Positions 26,067-35,001 of a stretch of DNA of 64,000 nt are shown piece by piece. Under the pieces are notes generated by a model. That model was not told where the DNA came from. It saw only the letters and a list, made by a program, of their open reading frames with translations, and ran no database searches. The stretch is from contig NZ_LIVX01000006.1 of NCBI RefSeq assembly GCF_001905665.1, positions 458,082 through 522,081 on the forward strand, written 5' to 3'. The stretch is from Streptomyces sp. CB02261. GTDB taxonomy: Bacteria > Actinomycetota > Actinomycetes > Streptomycetales > Streptomycetaceae. How positions within the stretch are numbered: position 1 is the stretch's first letter; every line of letters begins with the position of its first letter. Both the position numbers and the translations under genes were made by a program.

Positions 26067-27380
26067 TCAACCGCCGTCCACGCCGGTCCAGTCGGCGGGG
26101 ATACGGGCCAGCCGGACCCGCTGGGGATGGTCGCCGACGTCCACGGAGGCGACGCGCCGACCGGTGGCGAAGTCGATCGCGGTCACCCGGTCGGCCCCGC
26201 TCTCGGAGACGACACAGGACCGCCCGTCGCCGCTGACGGTCGCCCAGTACGGCTTGGACGCCTCGACGAGCGGGCCCTCCTGGAGCGTGGCGCGGTCGAC
26301 CACCGTGGCGTAGTCGTCCATCGTCCCGGCGACGCAGATCTTGCTGCCGTCGGGACTCATCGAGAGGCCGTGATGGCGCGAGTCGTTGACCCAGGTGGTG
26401 CGGTCGGGATCGGTCGCCGGGTTGCCGGGGAGGGCTTTGAGACGGGTGATGCGGTCCGTGGCGATGTCGTACTCCAGGAAGCCGTTGAGGAAGGAGACCT
26501 GGAAGTAGAGCTTCGTCTCGTCCGGCGTGAACACGAGCGGGCGGACGGCGTCGGAGAGGTCGCCGCGCCCGAAGGCGTCGAGTCGCCCGCGCATGTCGAT
26601 GACGCGGACGGTCCGGAAGGTGTGGGCGTCGACCACGGTGATGCGGCGGTCGCCCTTGGTCCAGTCGAGCCAGGGCGCGTCGAGGGCGGTGGTGACCTCG
26701 CCGATGGACATGTTCCACAGGAGGCCGTCGGAGGTGAAGACGTTCTCGTGCGGCTTGTCGCCCGTCGCGAAGGAGCCGAGTTCGCGGCCGGTCGTGATGT
26801 CGAGGACGTGGACCGTGTTCGCCGTGGAGGCGGAGACCGCGACGCGGGTGCCGTCCGGCGAGACGGCCATGTGGTCGGCGCGGTATCCGGCCACGGGGAA
26901 GCGCCAGTTGATGCGTCCGGTGCGCAGGTCGAGGGAGACGACGTCGGCGAAGCTGGGCCGGGAGACGACCATGGCAGAGCCGTCGGGGGTCGCGTACATG
27001 TCGTCGACGAACTGGTCGTGACCCTCCCCCGGTCCGTTGCGGACGCCGAGGAAGAAGGCGAGTTTGACGGGGTTGAGGTAGATCTCCCGGAGGCGCTGCT
27101 CCTTGTCGGGGATCACGTTCAGGCGGCCGATGCGGCGGAAGTCGCCCTGGGCGGCGATGACGTCGGCCGTTCCGTCCCAGTTGTTGCCGACGAACATCGC
27201 CTCGCGGAGCCCGGCGGGCGCCGGCCCCTCGGGCGCGGCCGCACCCGTGCCGCCGACGCCGGCGACGAGGGCGAGGGCGACCGCCACGGCCGCGGTGAGG
27301 CGTCGGCCGGGGCGGTGGGGGCGGGTGCGGCGCGGCCGGGTGTCCGGCGCGCGGTGGCTCGACGTACGGGGAGAGGGCAT
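26067..27380 (-). CDS. Secreted YncE-like beta-propeller protein
   Basis: 437 residues, ATG 27380 after GAAGGA. An arginine-rich n-region (about 1-28) and hydrophobic stretch (TAAVAVALALVAGVGG) form a signal peptide; the rest is a seven-bladed-propeller-like repeat protein with YVTN/YncE signatures (DMYATPDGSAMVVS, HMAVSPDGTRVAVS, NTVHVLDITTGRELG, PLVFTPDETKLYF, LSMSPDGSKICVAG, DRVTAIDFATGRRV). Such proteins bind DNA or ligands, or merely act as scaffolds; no enzyme motif is seen. Its promoter lies in the gap to the divergent CBS gene, where a CATGTACATG palindrome occurs at 27439-27448. Confidence 0.8.
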   Translation of the reverse strand: MPSPRTSSHRAPDTRPRRTRPHRPGRRLTAAVAVALALVAGVGGTGAAAPEGPAPAGLREAMFVGNNWDGTADVIAAQGDFRRIGRLNVIPDKEQRLREIYLNPVKLAFFLGVRNGPGEGHDQFVDDMYATPDGSAMVVSRPSFADVVSLDLRTGRINWRFPVAGYRADHMAVSPDGTRVAVSASTANTVHVLDITTGRELGSFATGDKPHENVFTSDGLLWNMSIGEVTTALDAPWLDWTKGDRRITVVDAHTFRTVRVIDMRGRLDAFGRGDLSDAVRPLVFTPDETKLYFQVSFLNGFLEYDIATDRITRLKALPGNPATDPDRTTWVNDSRHHGLSMSPDGSKICVAGTMDDYATVVDRATLQEGPLVEASKPYWATVSGDGRSCVVSESGADRVTAIDFATGRRVASVDVGDHPQRVRLARIPADWTGVDGG

Positions 27381-27592
27381 TCGGGGTCCTTCTTCCGGCT
27401 CGAAGGAGTGACGTGAGGCGTGACTTACCCGAAGTAACCATGTACATGACAAGACCCGCAAGTCCTTCTCCCACCCCGTTTTCACACCCGGCCCGACCCG
27501 GAATCCGCCCGTCCCCACCTCTCCCCCGTGCCCCGTCACGGCCTCGGGTGGGAGATCATGGAATCCGGAACCCAGAAGGGACGGAACGGACG

Positions 27593-28375
27593 ATGAGGCA
27601 CCGCAGTGTCGCCGACCTGATGACGCCGACCGCGGTGGCGGTGCAGCCCGGGACGTCGTTCAAGGAGATCGCGCGGCTCCTCGACGAGTACGGCATCACC
27701 GCGGTCCCCGTGGTCGACGAGGAGAACCGGCCCGTCGGCGTGGTCTCCGAGGCGGACCTCCTGCGGCGGCACACGGCGAAGGACGGCCCGAGCACGGCCG
27801 ACGCGATGATGTCGAGCCCCGTGGTGACGGCCCGGCCCTCATGGACGGCGGTCGAGGCCGCCCGCCTCATGGAGCGGCACCGGGTCAAGCGGCTGCCGGT
27901 GGTCGACGCGGACGGGCGGCTCATCGGGGTGCTGAGCCGGAGCGATCTGCTCCAGCTTTTCCTGCGCAGGGACCGCTCGATCCAGGAGGAGATCCGCGAG
28001 GACGTCGTCGTCCGCATCCTGCGCCTCTCCCCCTCCGCCGTGCACATCGACGTCGACGAGGGCCGGGTGACGCTCAGCGGCACGCTGGACCGGCCCGGGC
28101 TCGGCCCGATCATCGTCCGGCTGTGCGAGACGGTGGACGGGGTGGTGGAGGTCGAGGACCGCCTGACGTACGAGGCGGCCGAGACGGCTCCGGTGGCGCC
28201 GGAGGGGGTGGAGGCGGTTCCGTCGCCCCCGGAGGGAGTGGAGGGGGCGCGGTCGTCGGCGGACGGAGCGGAGGCGGTCACGGCGGTTCCGCCGTCGCCG
28301 GACACGGCGGAAGCGGCCGGGGCCGCGGACCCGGGACGGTTCGACGGACCGGGGCTGGACGGGCCGAGGTCCTGA
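27593..28375 (+). CDS. CBS-pair and BON-domain protein
   Basis: 260 residues, ATG 27593. Two CBS motifs (about 8-60 and 70-125; MTPTAVAVQPGTSFKEIARLL, AVPVVDEENRPVGVVSEADLL, KRLPVVDADGRLIGVLSRSDLL) form a nucleotide-sensing pair, followed by a BON domain (about 135-200; RILRLSPSAVHIDVDEGRVTLSG). The last 60 residues are a Pro/Ala/Glu-rich tail with near-repeats of PEGVE, probably disordered. CBS-BON proteins in Streptomyces are usually linked to energy or osmotic stress and may bind adenine nucleotides. It is a single gene. Confidence 0.9.
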   Translation: MRHRSVADLMTPTAVAVQPGTSFKEIARLLDEYGITAVPVVDEENRPVGVVSEADLLRRHTAKDGPSTADAMMSSPVVTARPSWTAVEAARLMERHRVKRLPVVDADGRLIGVLSRSDLLQLFLRRDRSIQEEIREDVVVRILRLSPSAVHIDVDEGRVTLSGTLDRPGLGPIIVRLCETVDGVVEVEDRLTYEAAETAPVAPEGVEAVPSPPEGVEGARSSADGAEAVTAVPPSPDTAEAAGAADPGRFDGPGLDGPRS

Positions 28376-28433
28376 CACGCGCCGCGTGGGCGGGGCGAGG
28401 CCTGACGGCCGCCCTCGTGCGGACCGAGACTCT

Positions 28434-28521
28434 GAACCCGCGCTCGCGTGGGCGTGACGTGGCGACGACGGTCGCCCGCGTACGAGCCGAAGCCCCGAAC
28501 CCACGCTCGCGTGGGCGTGGC
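28434..28521. repeat. Two direct copies of a 26-bp GC-rich unit
   Basis: A unit of the form GAACCCRCGCTCGCGTGGGC followed by GTGRCG occurs at about 28434-28459 and 28496-28521 with two differences, between the CBS gene and the DUF1876 gene. Each copy contains a small self-complementary core (CCACGCTCGCGTGG in the second). It may be a terminator or simply local duplication. Confidence 0.5.
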
Positions 28522-28584
28522 GGCCCCCGCGCCGGCCACCCCGGCGGGAGCAGGGCCCGGCGGGTCGTCGACGCCTCGCCGGGC

Positions 28585-28664
28585 CCTCGCCGCGGGCGGC
28601 GGTCCCGTCAGGAAACCGCCTCCCAGCCTCGCCGCGGACGGCGGTCCCTCAGGAGACCGCCTCC
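28585..28664. repeat. Tandem 39/38-bp duplication forming two hairpins over the DUF1876 3' end
   Basis: 28585-28623 and 28627-28664 are near-identical direct repeats with a period of 42. Each can fold: GGCGGTC/GACCGCC at 28640-28661, which spans the stop codon of the DUF1876 gene, and GGCGGT/ACCGCC at 28598-28620 just beyond. They look like a duplicated terminator hairpin for the minus-strand gene. Confidence 0.7.
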
Positions 28665-28948
28665 GGCCAGCCGTATCCGGGGCCGGTGTGCTGGGGTACG
28701 GTTCCCGCGCCCACCGCCTCCATCTCGCGGTTGGCCTCCCGCATCAGCTTGCCGGCCAGGTCCTTCATCGCCCGGCTCGCGGCGAGCTCGTCGCCGATCG
28801 CCGGCACGTCCACGTCCGCCGGGTTGCACCGGGCGGAGCCGTGGCCCGTGAGGGTCGAGTTCCCGGTGGTCAGCCGGGCCTCGGCCTTGGTCCTGCCGCC
28901 CTCCTCGACCAGTTCCACGCCGACCGTCCACTCCAGGTTGCGGGTCAT
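28649..28948 (-). CDS. DUF1876-family protein
   Basis: 99 residues, ATG 28948 after GAGGAGG. It matches the short actinobacterial DUF1876 family, a dsRBD-like fold of about 90 residues: LEWTVGVELVEEGGRTKAEARL, GHGSARCNPADVDVPAIGDELAASRAMKDLAGKL. The function is unknown. The usual C-terminus is extended by a Gly/Pro-rich tail (HTGPGYGWPEAVS). The stop codon lies inside the first of two tandemly repeated hairpins. Confidence 0.87.
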   Translation of the reverse strand: MTRNLEWTVGVELVEEGGRTKAEARLTTGNSTLTGHGSARCNPADVDVPAIGDELAASRAMKDLAGKLMREANREMEAVGAGTVPQHTGPGYGWPEAVS

Positions 28949-29091
28949 GGCCTGCCTCCTCGCACGCCGGGCCGCGCGGAACCTCGGCACGGCCCCGTTC
29001 CTCTCCCTCCAGGATCCATCCCCGGAGGCCGGGACGCACGCGCACCGGCCTCCGACCTGCGCCCGTGACGCCACCACGCCGTCGGACCATG

Positions 29092-29859
29092 TCAACTCCG
29101 CAGGTGTGAGGCCCCGTTGAGGTCGAGGATCGCACCGGACGACCACTCGGCGGCGGGAGAGGCCAGCCACAGCACCGCGGCCGCGATCTCGGCGGGCTCG
29201 GCCACCCGGCCGAAGGGGCTCTGGCCGAGGATCGCGGCGCCCTCGGGCCCCTCCAGTCGGGGCGCGACGCGCTCCGTGGCGAAGAAGCCGGGCGCCACCG
29301 AGGCGACGGCGATCCCGTACGGGGCGAGGGAGACCGCGAGCGACTGCCCCAGCGCGTGGACGGCGGCTTTGGTCGCCCCGTAGGCCGGGTGGTCGGGCTC
29401 GCCGCGGAAGGCACCCCGGGAGCCGATGTTGACGATCCGGCCACCCGAACCCTGGTCGATCATCCGCCGGGCCGCGAGATGGCTGAGGTTCGCCGTGGCG
29501 AGCAGGTTCACGGACACGTGCCGCTGCCAGACCTCCACCCACTCCTCGTACGGTGTCTCGGCGAGGGGGTGGCGGAGGTTCACCGCCGCGTTGTTGACCA
29601 GTACGTCGATCCCCCCGAGCGCCTCGGCCGCCGCGCCGACCACGGCCACGGCTCCCGCCGGGTCCGCGAGGTCGCCGCCGACCAGGGTGTGGCCCGTGCC
29701 GTCGAGAGAGTCCAGGGTGGCGCGGGCCTCGTCGGCGCGCGAGCCGAAGTGGACGGCGACCCGGTCGCCGTTGGCCGCGAACGCCCGGGCGACGGCCCGC
29801 CCGAGACCGCGCGATGCACCACTGACGAGGACGCGACGGCCCGATGCGGGCAGGTTCAT
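29092..29859 (-). CDS. Short-chain dehydrogenase/reductase
   Basis: 255 residues, ATG 29859 after CCGGAAGG. Classical SDR: cofactor loop VSGASRGLGRAV near residue 12, VNNAAVNL, catalytic serine in NIGSRGAF and YGATKAAVHALGQSLA carrying Tyr and Lys. A His/Arg-rich VAVHFGSRADEA segment after the second strand suggests NADP preference. The C-terminal LDLNGASHLRS ending is common in 3-oxoacyl-ACP reductase-like members. The real substrate cannot be told, and it is not in an operon. Confidence 0.88.
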   Translation of the reverse strand: MNLPASGRRVLVSGASRGLGRAVARAFAANGDRVAVHFGSRADEARATLDSLDGTGHTLVGGDLADPAGAVAVVGAAAEALGGIDVLVNNAAVNLRHPLAETPYEEWVEVWQRHVSVNLLATANLSHLAARRMIDQGSGGRIVNIGSRGAFRGEPDHPAYGATKAAVHALGQSLAVSLAPYGIAVASVAPGFFATERVAPRLEGPEGAAILGQSPFGRVAEPAEIAAAVLWLASPAAEWSSGAILDLNGASHLRS

Positions 29860-29997
29860 GGGATGCCTTCCGGTCGGGTACGTACCGCCGGGCATTCTGC
29901 CCGCCACCAGCCGGAACGCCGGACCCGGGGGCTGGGTCCGTGAAGTGACGGGCACCCTGGTGACCGGCGCCGCCGGGGCGTCCGGATGATGTCTGTC

Positions 29998-31785
29998 ATG
30001 ATCGATACACCCCGCGTCGCCGGCACCTCCCGGCGCAGCCTGCTCACCGCCCTCACCGCCACCGCGGCGGCGGTTCCCCTCGCGTCCCTGACCGCCACCC
30101 CCGCGCGCGCCGCGCAGGCGGGTGCTCCGGCCGCCGCGCCGGCCGTGGCGCCCCCCACCGCCCCCGTGACCGGGCTCGGCGGTCCCAGATCCGCCGTGAC
30201 CGTCGCGCGTCTCGGCGCCGACTGGTTCGGTCCCGTGACGCTCGGCGCCCTCACCACCGGCGTACTGCCCGGCACCCCGGCCCGTACCGAGGTGACCTCC
30301 GGCGGCAAGCGCGTCGCGCTCCTGACGCACGGCGCCCGCACCGTGGTCCTCCCCGGCCCCGAGCGCACCTTCACCGAGGACAAGCGGCTCTTCGCCGACG
30401 ACTTCCAGCGCACCCTGCCGGACCCGGCGCTCCCCGAGGCCGACCGGGTGTACTGGGGCACCGCCCCCGGCGGCGGCGGGTGGACCACGCTCGGCGGCTC
30501 CGCCACCGACTTCTCGGTGACCCCCGGCGCCGGCGTCATCAGCCTCACCACCGACTACGCGAGCCGCCACGCCAGCATCCGCGACGGTGAGATCACCGAT
30601 GTCGACGTGCGCGCGGTCGCCGGGTTCGACAAGGTGCCCACCGGTCAGGCGTGCTCGTACGCCCTGTCCTTCGGCTACCAGGACTCGCACAACAACTACC
30701 GGGCCCGGCTGTCCTTCACCACCACCGGGGCCGTCGAGCTCCGCGTCGAGAAGGAGGTCGCCGACGCCGTCACGCAGCTGGCTCCCGCCGTCTCCCTGGC
30801 CACGGGCGTCCCCGCGGGCACGAACTGGACCATAAGGGTCCGCCGCGAGGGCACCAGGATCCAGGTCAAGGCCTGGCGCACGGCCACCGCCGAGCCCGCC
30901 GCCTGGACCACCGAGACCGACGACGCCACCTTCACCAAGGGCCGGGTGGGCCTGCGCGCCCTCGCCAACGACGGCTGCACCAACCTGCCGGTCAAGCTGA
31001 CCGTCAGCCGTTTCGAGGTCACCGACGCGACCTGGGAGGCCCCGCCGACGGTCACCCACAGCGACTGGGTGCGCGTCCTGGACCAGCCGTTCGACGGCAC
31101 CTGGACCCCCGCCGTCGAGGCCCAGATCCGTGCCTGGGCCGGTTCGACCGCCCCCGACGTGCTCGCCTACGCGGCCATGTTCCTGCCGGGCGCGCCGGCG
31201 GTGAACGCGGGCGCGGGCACCGCCGCGGGCAAGCAGGTCCTGGGCCAGGCCGGCTACGGCTACCTCGACCCGCAGGGCAACCGCTACGAGGGCGCCGACT
31301 TCCACGAGTACATGAACCTCGGCTGGACCTTCCCGGACGGCACGTACACCGGCCCGTCCAGCAAGCAGGTCGGCAACCTGGACTGCTCCGGCTACACGCG
31401 CATGGTGTTCGGCTACCACCACAAGGTGCCGCTGGCCGCCGGCTCCGACACCTCCGGGACACGGCTGCCGCGCAAGTCCCGCGACATGGTGGACCACGCG
31501 CCGGGTGTCCGCGTCGACCGGACGGCCGGCGGCACCCCGCCGGCCGCGGCACAGCTGCAGCCGGGCGACCTCGTCCTCTTCAACGCCGACTCGGGTGACG
31601 ACAGCACGACGGTCACGGTCGACCACGTCGGCATCTACCTCGGCAAGGACACGAACGGCAGGCGCCGCTTCCTCTCCAGCCGCAAGACCGGCAACGGGCC
31701 CACCATGTCGGACCTGGCGGGCTCCTCCACCCTGGACGGCACGGGCACGTACGCCACGAAGCTGCACACCGTCCACCGGATCTGA
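29998..31785 (+). CDS. Tat-exported NlpC/P60-like cysteine peptidase with a LamG-like central domain
   Basis: 595 residues if started at ATG 29998 (ATGs at 29986 and 29989 are in frame). The N-terminus TSRRSLLTALTATAAAVP then ATPARAAQ is a twin-arginine signal. Residues about 125-340 form a concanavalin/LamG-like beta-sandwich (LFADDFQRTLPD, SYALSFGYQDSHNNYRARL), and residues about 375-595 carry an NlpC/P60-type catalytic core: NLDCSGYTRMVF with Cys463 and VDHVGIYLGKDT with His543. It should act outside the cell on peptide bonds in the wall or on a glycan-bound target. The pairing of a sugar-binding sandwich with NlpC/P60 is uncommon. A remarkable hairpin follows the stop. Confidence 0.82.
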   Translation: MIDTPRVAGTSRRSLLTALTATAAAVPLASLTATPARAAQAGAPAAAPAVAPPTAPVTGLGGPRSAVTVARLGADWFGPVTLGALTTGVLPGTPARTEVTSGGKRVALLTHGARTVVLPGPERTFTEDKRLFADDFQRTLPDPALPEADRVYWGTAPGGGGWTTLGGSATDFSVTPGAGVISLTTDYASRHASIRDGEITDVDVRAVAGFDKVPTGQACSYALSFGYQDSHNNYRARLSFTTTGAVELRVEKEVADAVTQLAPAVSLATGVPAGTNWTIRVRREGTRIQVKAWRTATAEPAAWTTETDDATFTKGRVGLRALANDGCTNLPVKLTVSRFEVTDATWEAPPTVTHSDWVRVLDQPFDGTWTPAVEAQIRAWAGSTAPDVLAYAAMFLPGAPAVNAGAGTAAGKQVLGQAGYGYLDPQGNRYEGADFHEYMNLGWTFPDGTYTGPSSKQVGNLDCSGYTRMVFGYHHKVPLAAGSDTSGTRLPRKSRDMVDHAPGVRVDRTAGGTPPAAAQLQPGDLVLFNADSGDDSTTVTVDHVGIYLGKDTNGRRRFLSSRKTGNGPTMSDLAGSSTLDGTGTYATKLHTVHRI

Positions 31786-31818
31786 CGCACGGCCCGGCAC
31801 CCCGCCGGGCCCACGCGC

Positions 31819-31896
31819 TCCCCGCGGCGCGGACACGGGACGGTCGGGCCCGGGACGGTCGGGCCCGGCCCGGCGTCCGTGTCCGCGCCGCGGGGA
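31819..31896. terminator. Long perfect hairpin with a duplicated loop after the NlpC/P60 gene
   Basis: 31819-31838 and 31877-31896 are exact 20-bp inverted repeats. The 38-nt loop contains a 15-bp unit, GGGACGGTCGGGCCC, in direct tandem. It lies 33 nt after the stop and is probably a terminator, though the stem is unusually long. Confidence 0.65.
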
Positions 31897-32047
31897 ACGC
31901 CCCCGCACGGGATGGCGCGTTGGAAAGCTCTCCGGGACGGGACTACGTTCGGGGACATCGCCACACCGGCGGTCCCGGCCGGGGCCCCGGCCGTGCGATC
32001 ACGCCCTCGGGCCGGACCCTGGCCCCGTACCTCCCGGGAGAACCGAC

Positions 32048-32746
32048 ATGCCCAAGATCCTTTTCGTGATGACCGGCGCCGACCACTGGACCCTCGCGGA
32101 CGGTACGAAGCACCCGACCGGCTTCTGGGCCGAGGAGGCCGCCGCTCCGTACGAGGCGTTCACCGGCGCCGGGTACGAGGTCGTCGTCGCCACGCCCGGC
32201 GGTGTCGTCCCCACCGTCGACAGGGGCAGCCTCGCCCCCGAGGTCAACGGCGGGCAGGAGGGCGCCGACAAGGTGGCCGCCACGCTCGACTCGATGACCG
32301 CGCTCCGGCACCCGCTCCGGCTCGAGGACGTCGACCCGGCCGAGTACGCCGCCGTGTTCTACCCGGGCGGCCACGGCCCCATGGAGGACCTCGCCACCGA
32401 CGCGACCTCCGGCAGGCTGCTGGTCGCCGCCTTGCGCTCCGGCAGGCCGCTGGCCGTCGTCTGCCACGGTCCGGCGGCGCTCCTGGCCGCCACGGACGAC
32501 GGCGGCGCGAACGCCTTCGCCGGCTATCGGGTCGCCGCCTTCACCAACGACGAGGAGACGCAGGCGGGATTCGCCGACAAGGCGAAGTGGCTCCTGGAGA
32601 ACCGCCTCGGCGAGGCCGGTGTGGACGTCCAGGTGGGCGAGCCGTGGGTGCCGAACGTGGTCGTCGACCGCAACCTCATCACCGGCCAGAACCCCGCGTC
32701 CTCGGCTCCGCTCGCCGCCGAGGTCCTCAAGACCCTGGGCGGCTGA
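32048..32746 (+). CDS. DJ-1/PfpI-family (HchA-like) protein
   Basis: 232 residues, ATG 32048 after GGGAGAA. DJ-1/PfpI class I glutamine-amidotransferase-like fold: ILFVMTGADHWTL, the EEAAAPYEAF glutamate, YPGGHGPMEDL and the nucleophile elbow VVCHGPAALL with Cys139. The long HWTLADGTKHPTGFW lid is typical of the larger HSP31-type members, which act as glyoxalase III or protein deglycases. A detoxification role is likely but the activity is not provable from sequence. It is a single gene. Confidence 0.87.
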   Translation: MPKILFVMTGADHWTLADGTKHPTGFWAEEAAAPYEAFTGAGYEVVVATPGGVVPTVDRGSLAPEVNGGQEGADKVAATLDSMTALRHPLRLEDVDPAEYAAVFYPGGHGPMEDLATDATSGRLLVAALRSGRPLAVVCHGPAALLAATDDGGANAFAGYRVAAFTNDEETQAGFADKAKWLLENRLGEAGVDVQVGEPWVPNVVVDRNLITGQNPASSAPLAAEVLKTLGG

Positions 32747-32829
32747 CGGGCGCGACCTCGCGGGTCGCGTGACGGCGGCGGTCCCTGCGCCTGGGCCGGC
32801 GGCCGACCGGCGTCGTCCGCCCGCGAGGC

Positions 32830-34905
32830 TCACCCCGCGCGTACGGCGGGCCGGTCGACGGCGCCGGCGGCGGCGCGGCGCCAGGCGGATTCGCGGAGCA
32901 GGCGCAGCCCGTTGAGCCCCACGAGGACGGTGGAGCCCTCGTGGCCGAGGACGCCGAGGGGCAGCGGCAGGCTGCCCAGGAGGTCCCAGAGCACCAGGAC
33001 CGTGATGAAGGCGCCCGCGATGACGAGGTTCTGCACGACCAGGGCGCGGGCGCGGCGGGAGAGCGCGACGACGGTGGGGACGGTGGCGAGTTCGTCCCGG
33101 ACGATCACCGCGTCGGCGGTCTCCAGGGCGAGGTCGGAGCCCGCGCGGCCCATGGCGATGCCGATGTGGGCGGCGGCCAGGGCGGGCGCGTCGTTGACGC
33201 CGTCGCCGATCACCATGACCCTGCGTCCCGCCCGCTCCTGGTCCTGGACGGCGGCGACCTTGTCCTGTGGCAGGAGACCGGCGCGGACGTCGGAGATGCC
33301 GACGGCGGCGGCCAGGCGGGCGGCGGCACGGGGGTTGTCGCCGGTGAGCAGCGTCGGTGCGGTGCCGGTCAGGTCGGTCAGGGCCGCGACGGTGGCGGTG
33401 GCGTCCGGGCGGAGCCGGTCCTCGATGCCAAGGACGCCGGCCGGCGCTCCGTCCACCGTGACGAGTACGGCCGTGTGTCCGTCGGCCTCGAGGCCGGCCG
33501 CCACGTCGGCGGCTCGGGTGGAGAGCGCGTCCTCGGCGCCGTGCAGGAGCCGGGCGGGGGCGCCGACCCGGACGGTTCGGCCGCCGACGGTGGCGGTGAC
33601 ACCGACGCCGGGCGTGGAGACGAAGTCCTCGGCCGGCGCGAGCCGGTGACCGCGGGCGTGGGCGGCGAGGACGACCGCGCGGGCCAGCGGGTGCTCGCTG
33701 GGGTGTTCGGCGGCGGCCGCGAGTGCAAGGAGCCCGTCCGCGTCCAGGCCGGACGTGGCGGTCCCGCCCTTCCCGTCGGCTCCGACCGCCTCCTCCCGCC
33801 CGCTCGTCGCCGACTCGGACCCGTCCTCGCCGGACAGGAGACGGACGGCGGTGACGCGTGGTGTGCCCTCGGTCAGCGTGCCCGTCTTGTCGAGGGCCAC
33901 CGCGTCGATCTGTCCCAGGCGCTCCATCACCACGGCGGACTTCACCAGTACCCCGTGCCGGCCGGCGTTCGCGAGGGCCGAGAGCAGTGGGGGCATGGTG
34001 GCCAGGACCACGGCGCACGGCGAGGCGACGATCATGAAGGTCATGGCCCGGAGCAGGGAGTCGTTCAGTCCGGCGTCGAACGCCAGGGGGACCAGGAAGA
34101 CGGCCAGGGTGGCCGCGACCATGCCGAGGGAGTACCGCTGCTCGATCTTCTCGATGAACAGCTGCGTGGGCGCCTTGGTCGCGGAGGCTTCCTCGACCAT
34201 CCGTACGATCCGGGCGATCACCGAGTCCGAGGCGTCCCGCCCGACCCCGACCCGCAGCACGCCCGTGCCGTTGAGGGTGCCCGCGAAGACCTCGTCACCG
34301 GGCTCCTTGACCACGGGCAGGGGCTCGCCGGTGATGGTGGCCTGGTCGACCTCGCTCGCCCCCGCCAGGACGCGGCCGTCGGCGCCGACGCGCTCACCGG
34401 GGCGGATCACGATGACGTCCCCGACCACCAGGTCCGCGGTCGGCACGCTCTCCTCGGCGTCGTCGGCCAGGAGCCGGGTGGCGGTGGCCGGGGCGAGGTC
34501 GAGCAGGCCGCGTACCGAGTCCTCGGTCCGGGCGGTCGCCACCGCTTCCAGGGCCCCGGAGGTCGCGAAGATCACGATCAGCAGCGCCCCGTCGAGGACC
34601 TGCCCGATGGCGGCCGCGCCGAGGGCGGCGACCACCATCAGCAGGTCCACGTCCAGGGTCTTGTCCCGCAGCGCCTTCAGGCCCTCCCACGCGGGCTCCC
34701 AGCCGCCGGTGAGATAGGTGGCGGCGAAGAGCGGACCCCACGTCCACGCCGGGGCGCCGAGAAGGGCCAGGGGGAGGCCGGCCAGGAACAGCAGCAGGGC
34801 GGCCAGGGCCCAGCGGGCCTCCGGCAGCGCCAGGACGCGGGTGCGCCGCCGTACGTCCACCGTGTCGGCGGACGGGGGTGCGGGCTGGGTCAGCGTGGAG
34901 GCCAT
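32830..34905 (-). CDS. P1B-4-type heavy-metal ATPase (Co/Zn/Fe-type exporter)
   Basis: 691 residues, ATG 34905. All P-type ATPase signatures are present: TITGEPLPV, DKTGTLTEG with phosphorylated Asp339, HPLARAV, and GDGVNDAPAL. The metal-site motif in the sixth helix is SPC (Ser295-Pro-Cys297) rather than CPC, and the last helix region has HEGSTVLV (His655); SPC plus HEGxT defines the P1B-4 subgroup, reported to export cobalt, zinc or iron. There is no N-terminal metal-binding domain, and the start is short. A CzrA/NmtR-like ArsR gene is divergent, with the operator between them, so the ATPase should be induced by the metal. Confidence 0.93.
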   Translation of the reverse strand: MASTLTQPAPPSADTVDVRRRTRVLALPEARWALAALLLFLAGLPLALLGAPAWTWGPLFAATYLTGGWEPAWEGLKALRDKTLDVDLLMVVAALGAAAIGQVLDGALLIVIFATSGALEAVATARTEDSVRGLLDLAPATATRLLADDAEESVPTADLVVGDVIVIRPGERVGADGRVLAGASEVDQATITGEPLPVVKEPGDEVFAGTLNGTGVLRVGVGRDASDSVIARIVRMVEEASATKAPTQLFIEKIEQRYSLGMVAATLAVFLVPLAFDAGLNDSLLRAMTFMIVASPCAVVLATMPPLLSALANAGRHGVLVKSAVVMERLGQIDAVALDKTGTLTEGTPRVTAVRLLSGEDGSESATSGREEAVGADGKGGTATSGLDADGLLALAAAAEHPSEHPLARAVVLAAHARGHRLAPAEDFVSTPGVGVTATVGGRTVRVGAPARLLHGAEDALSTRAADVAAGLEADGHTAVLVTVDGAPAGVLGIEDRLRPDATATVAALTDLTGTAPTLLTGDNPRAAARLAAAVGISDVRAGLLPQDKVAAVQDQERAGRRVMVIGDGVNDAPALAAAHIGIAMGRAGSDLALETADAVIVRDELATVPTVVALSRRARALVVQNLVIAGAFITVLVLWDLLGSLPLPLGVLGHEGSTVLVGLNGLRLLRESAWRRAAAGAVDRPAVRAG

Positions 34906-34961
34906 GACAAAGGGAGTCCCTTCACGGGAGGAGCGGTACAGCCTCACCGTACAGGAACACT

Positions 34962-34975
34962 TGAACATCCATTCA
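34962..34975. promoter_or_regulatory. ArsR/SmtB-family operator between ATPase and arsR genes
   Basis: TGAACATCCATTCA has the TGAA-N6-TTCA form used by CzrA/SmtB-type sensors, and TGTTCA at 34978-34983 extends it into a longer imperfect dyad. It lies in the 96-bp divergent promoter region. Confidence 0.8.
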
Positions 34976-35001
34976 TGTGTTCATTTCCGTAGGATGCTGC
35001 C

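Noticed and set aside
24720..27416. Nearly 900-codon plus-strand frame over the dipeptidase-like and beta-propeller genes
   Set aside because: Repetitive Gly/Arg/Val composition and no motif; it is a shadow of two well-supported genes on opposite strands.
27439..27448. CATGTACATG palindrome before the beta-propeller gene as a firm operator
   Set aside because: Ten bases, common by chance in an AT-richer promoter; mentioned only in the gene entry.
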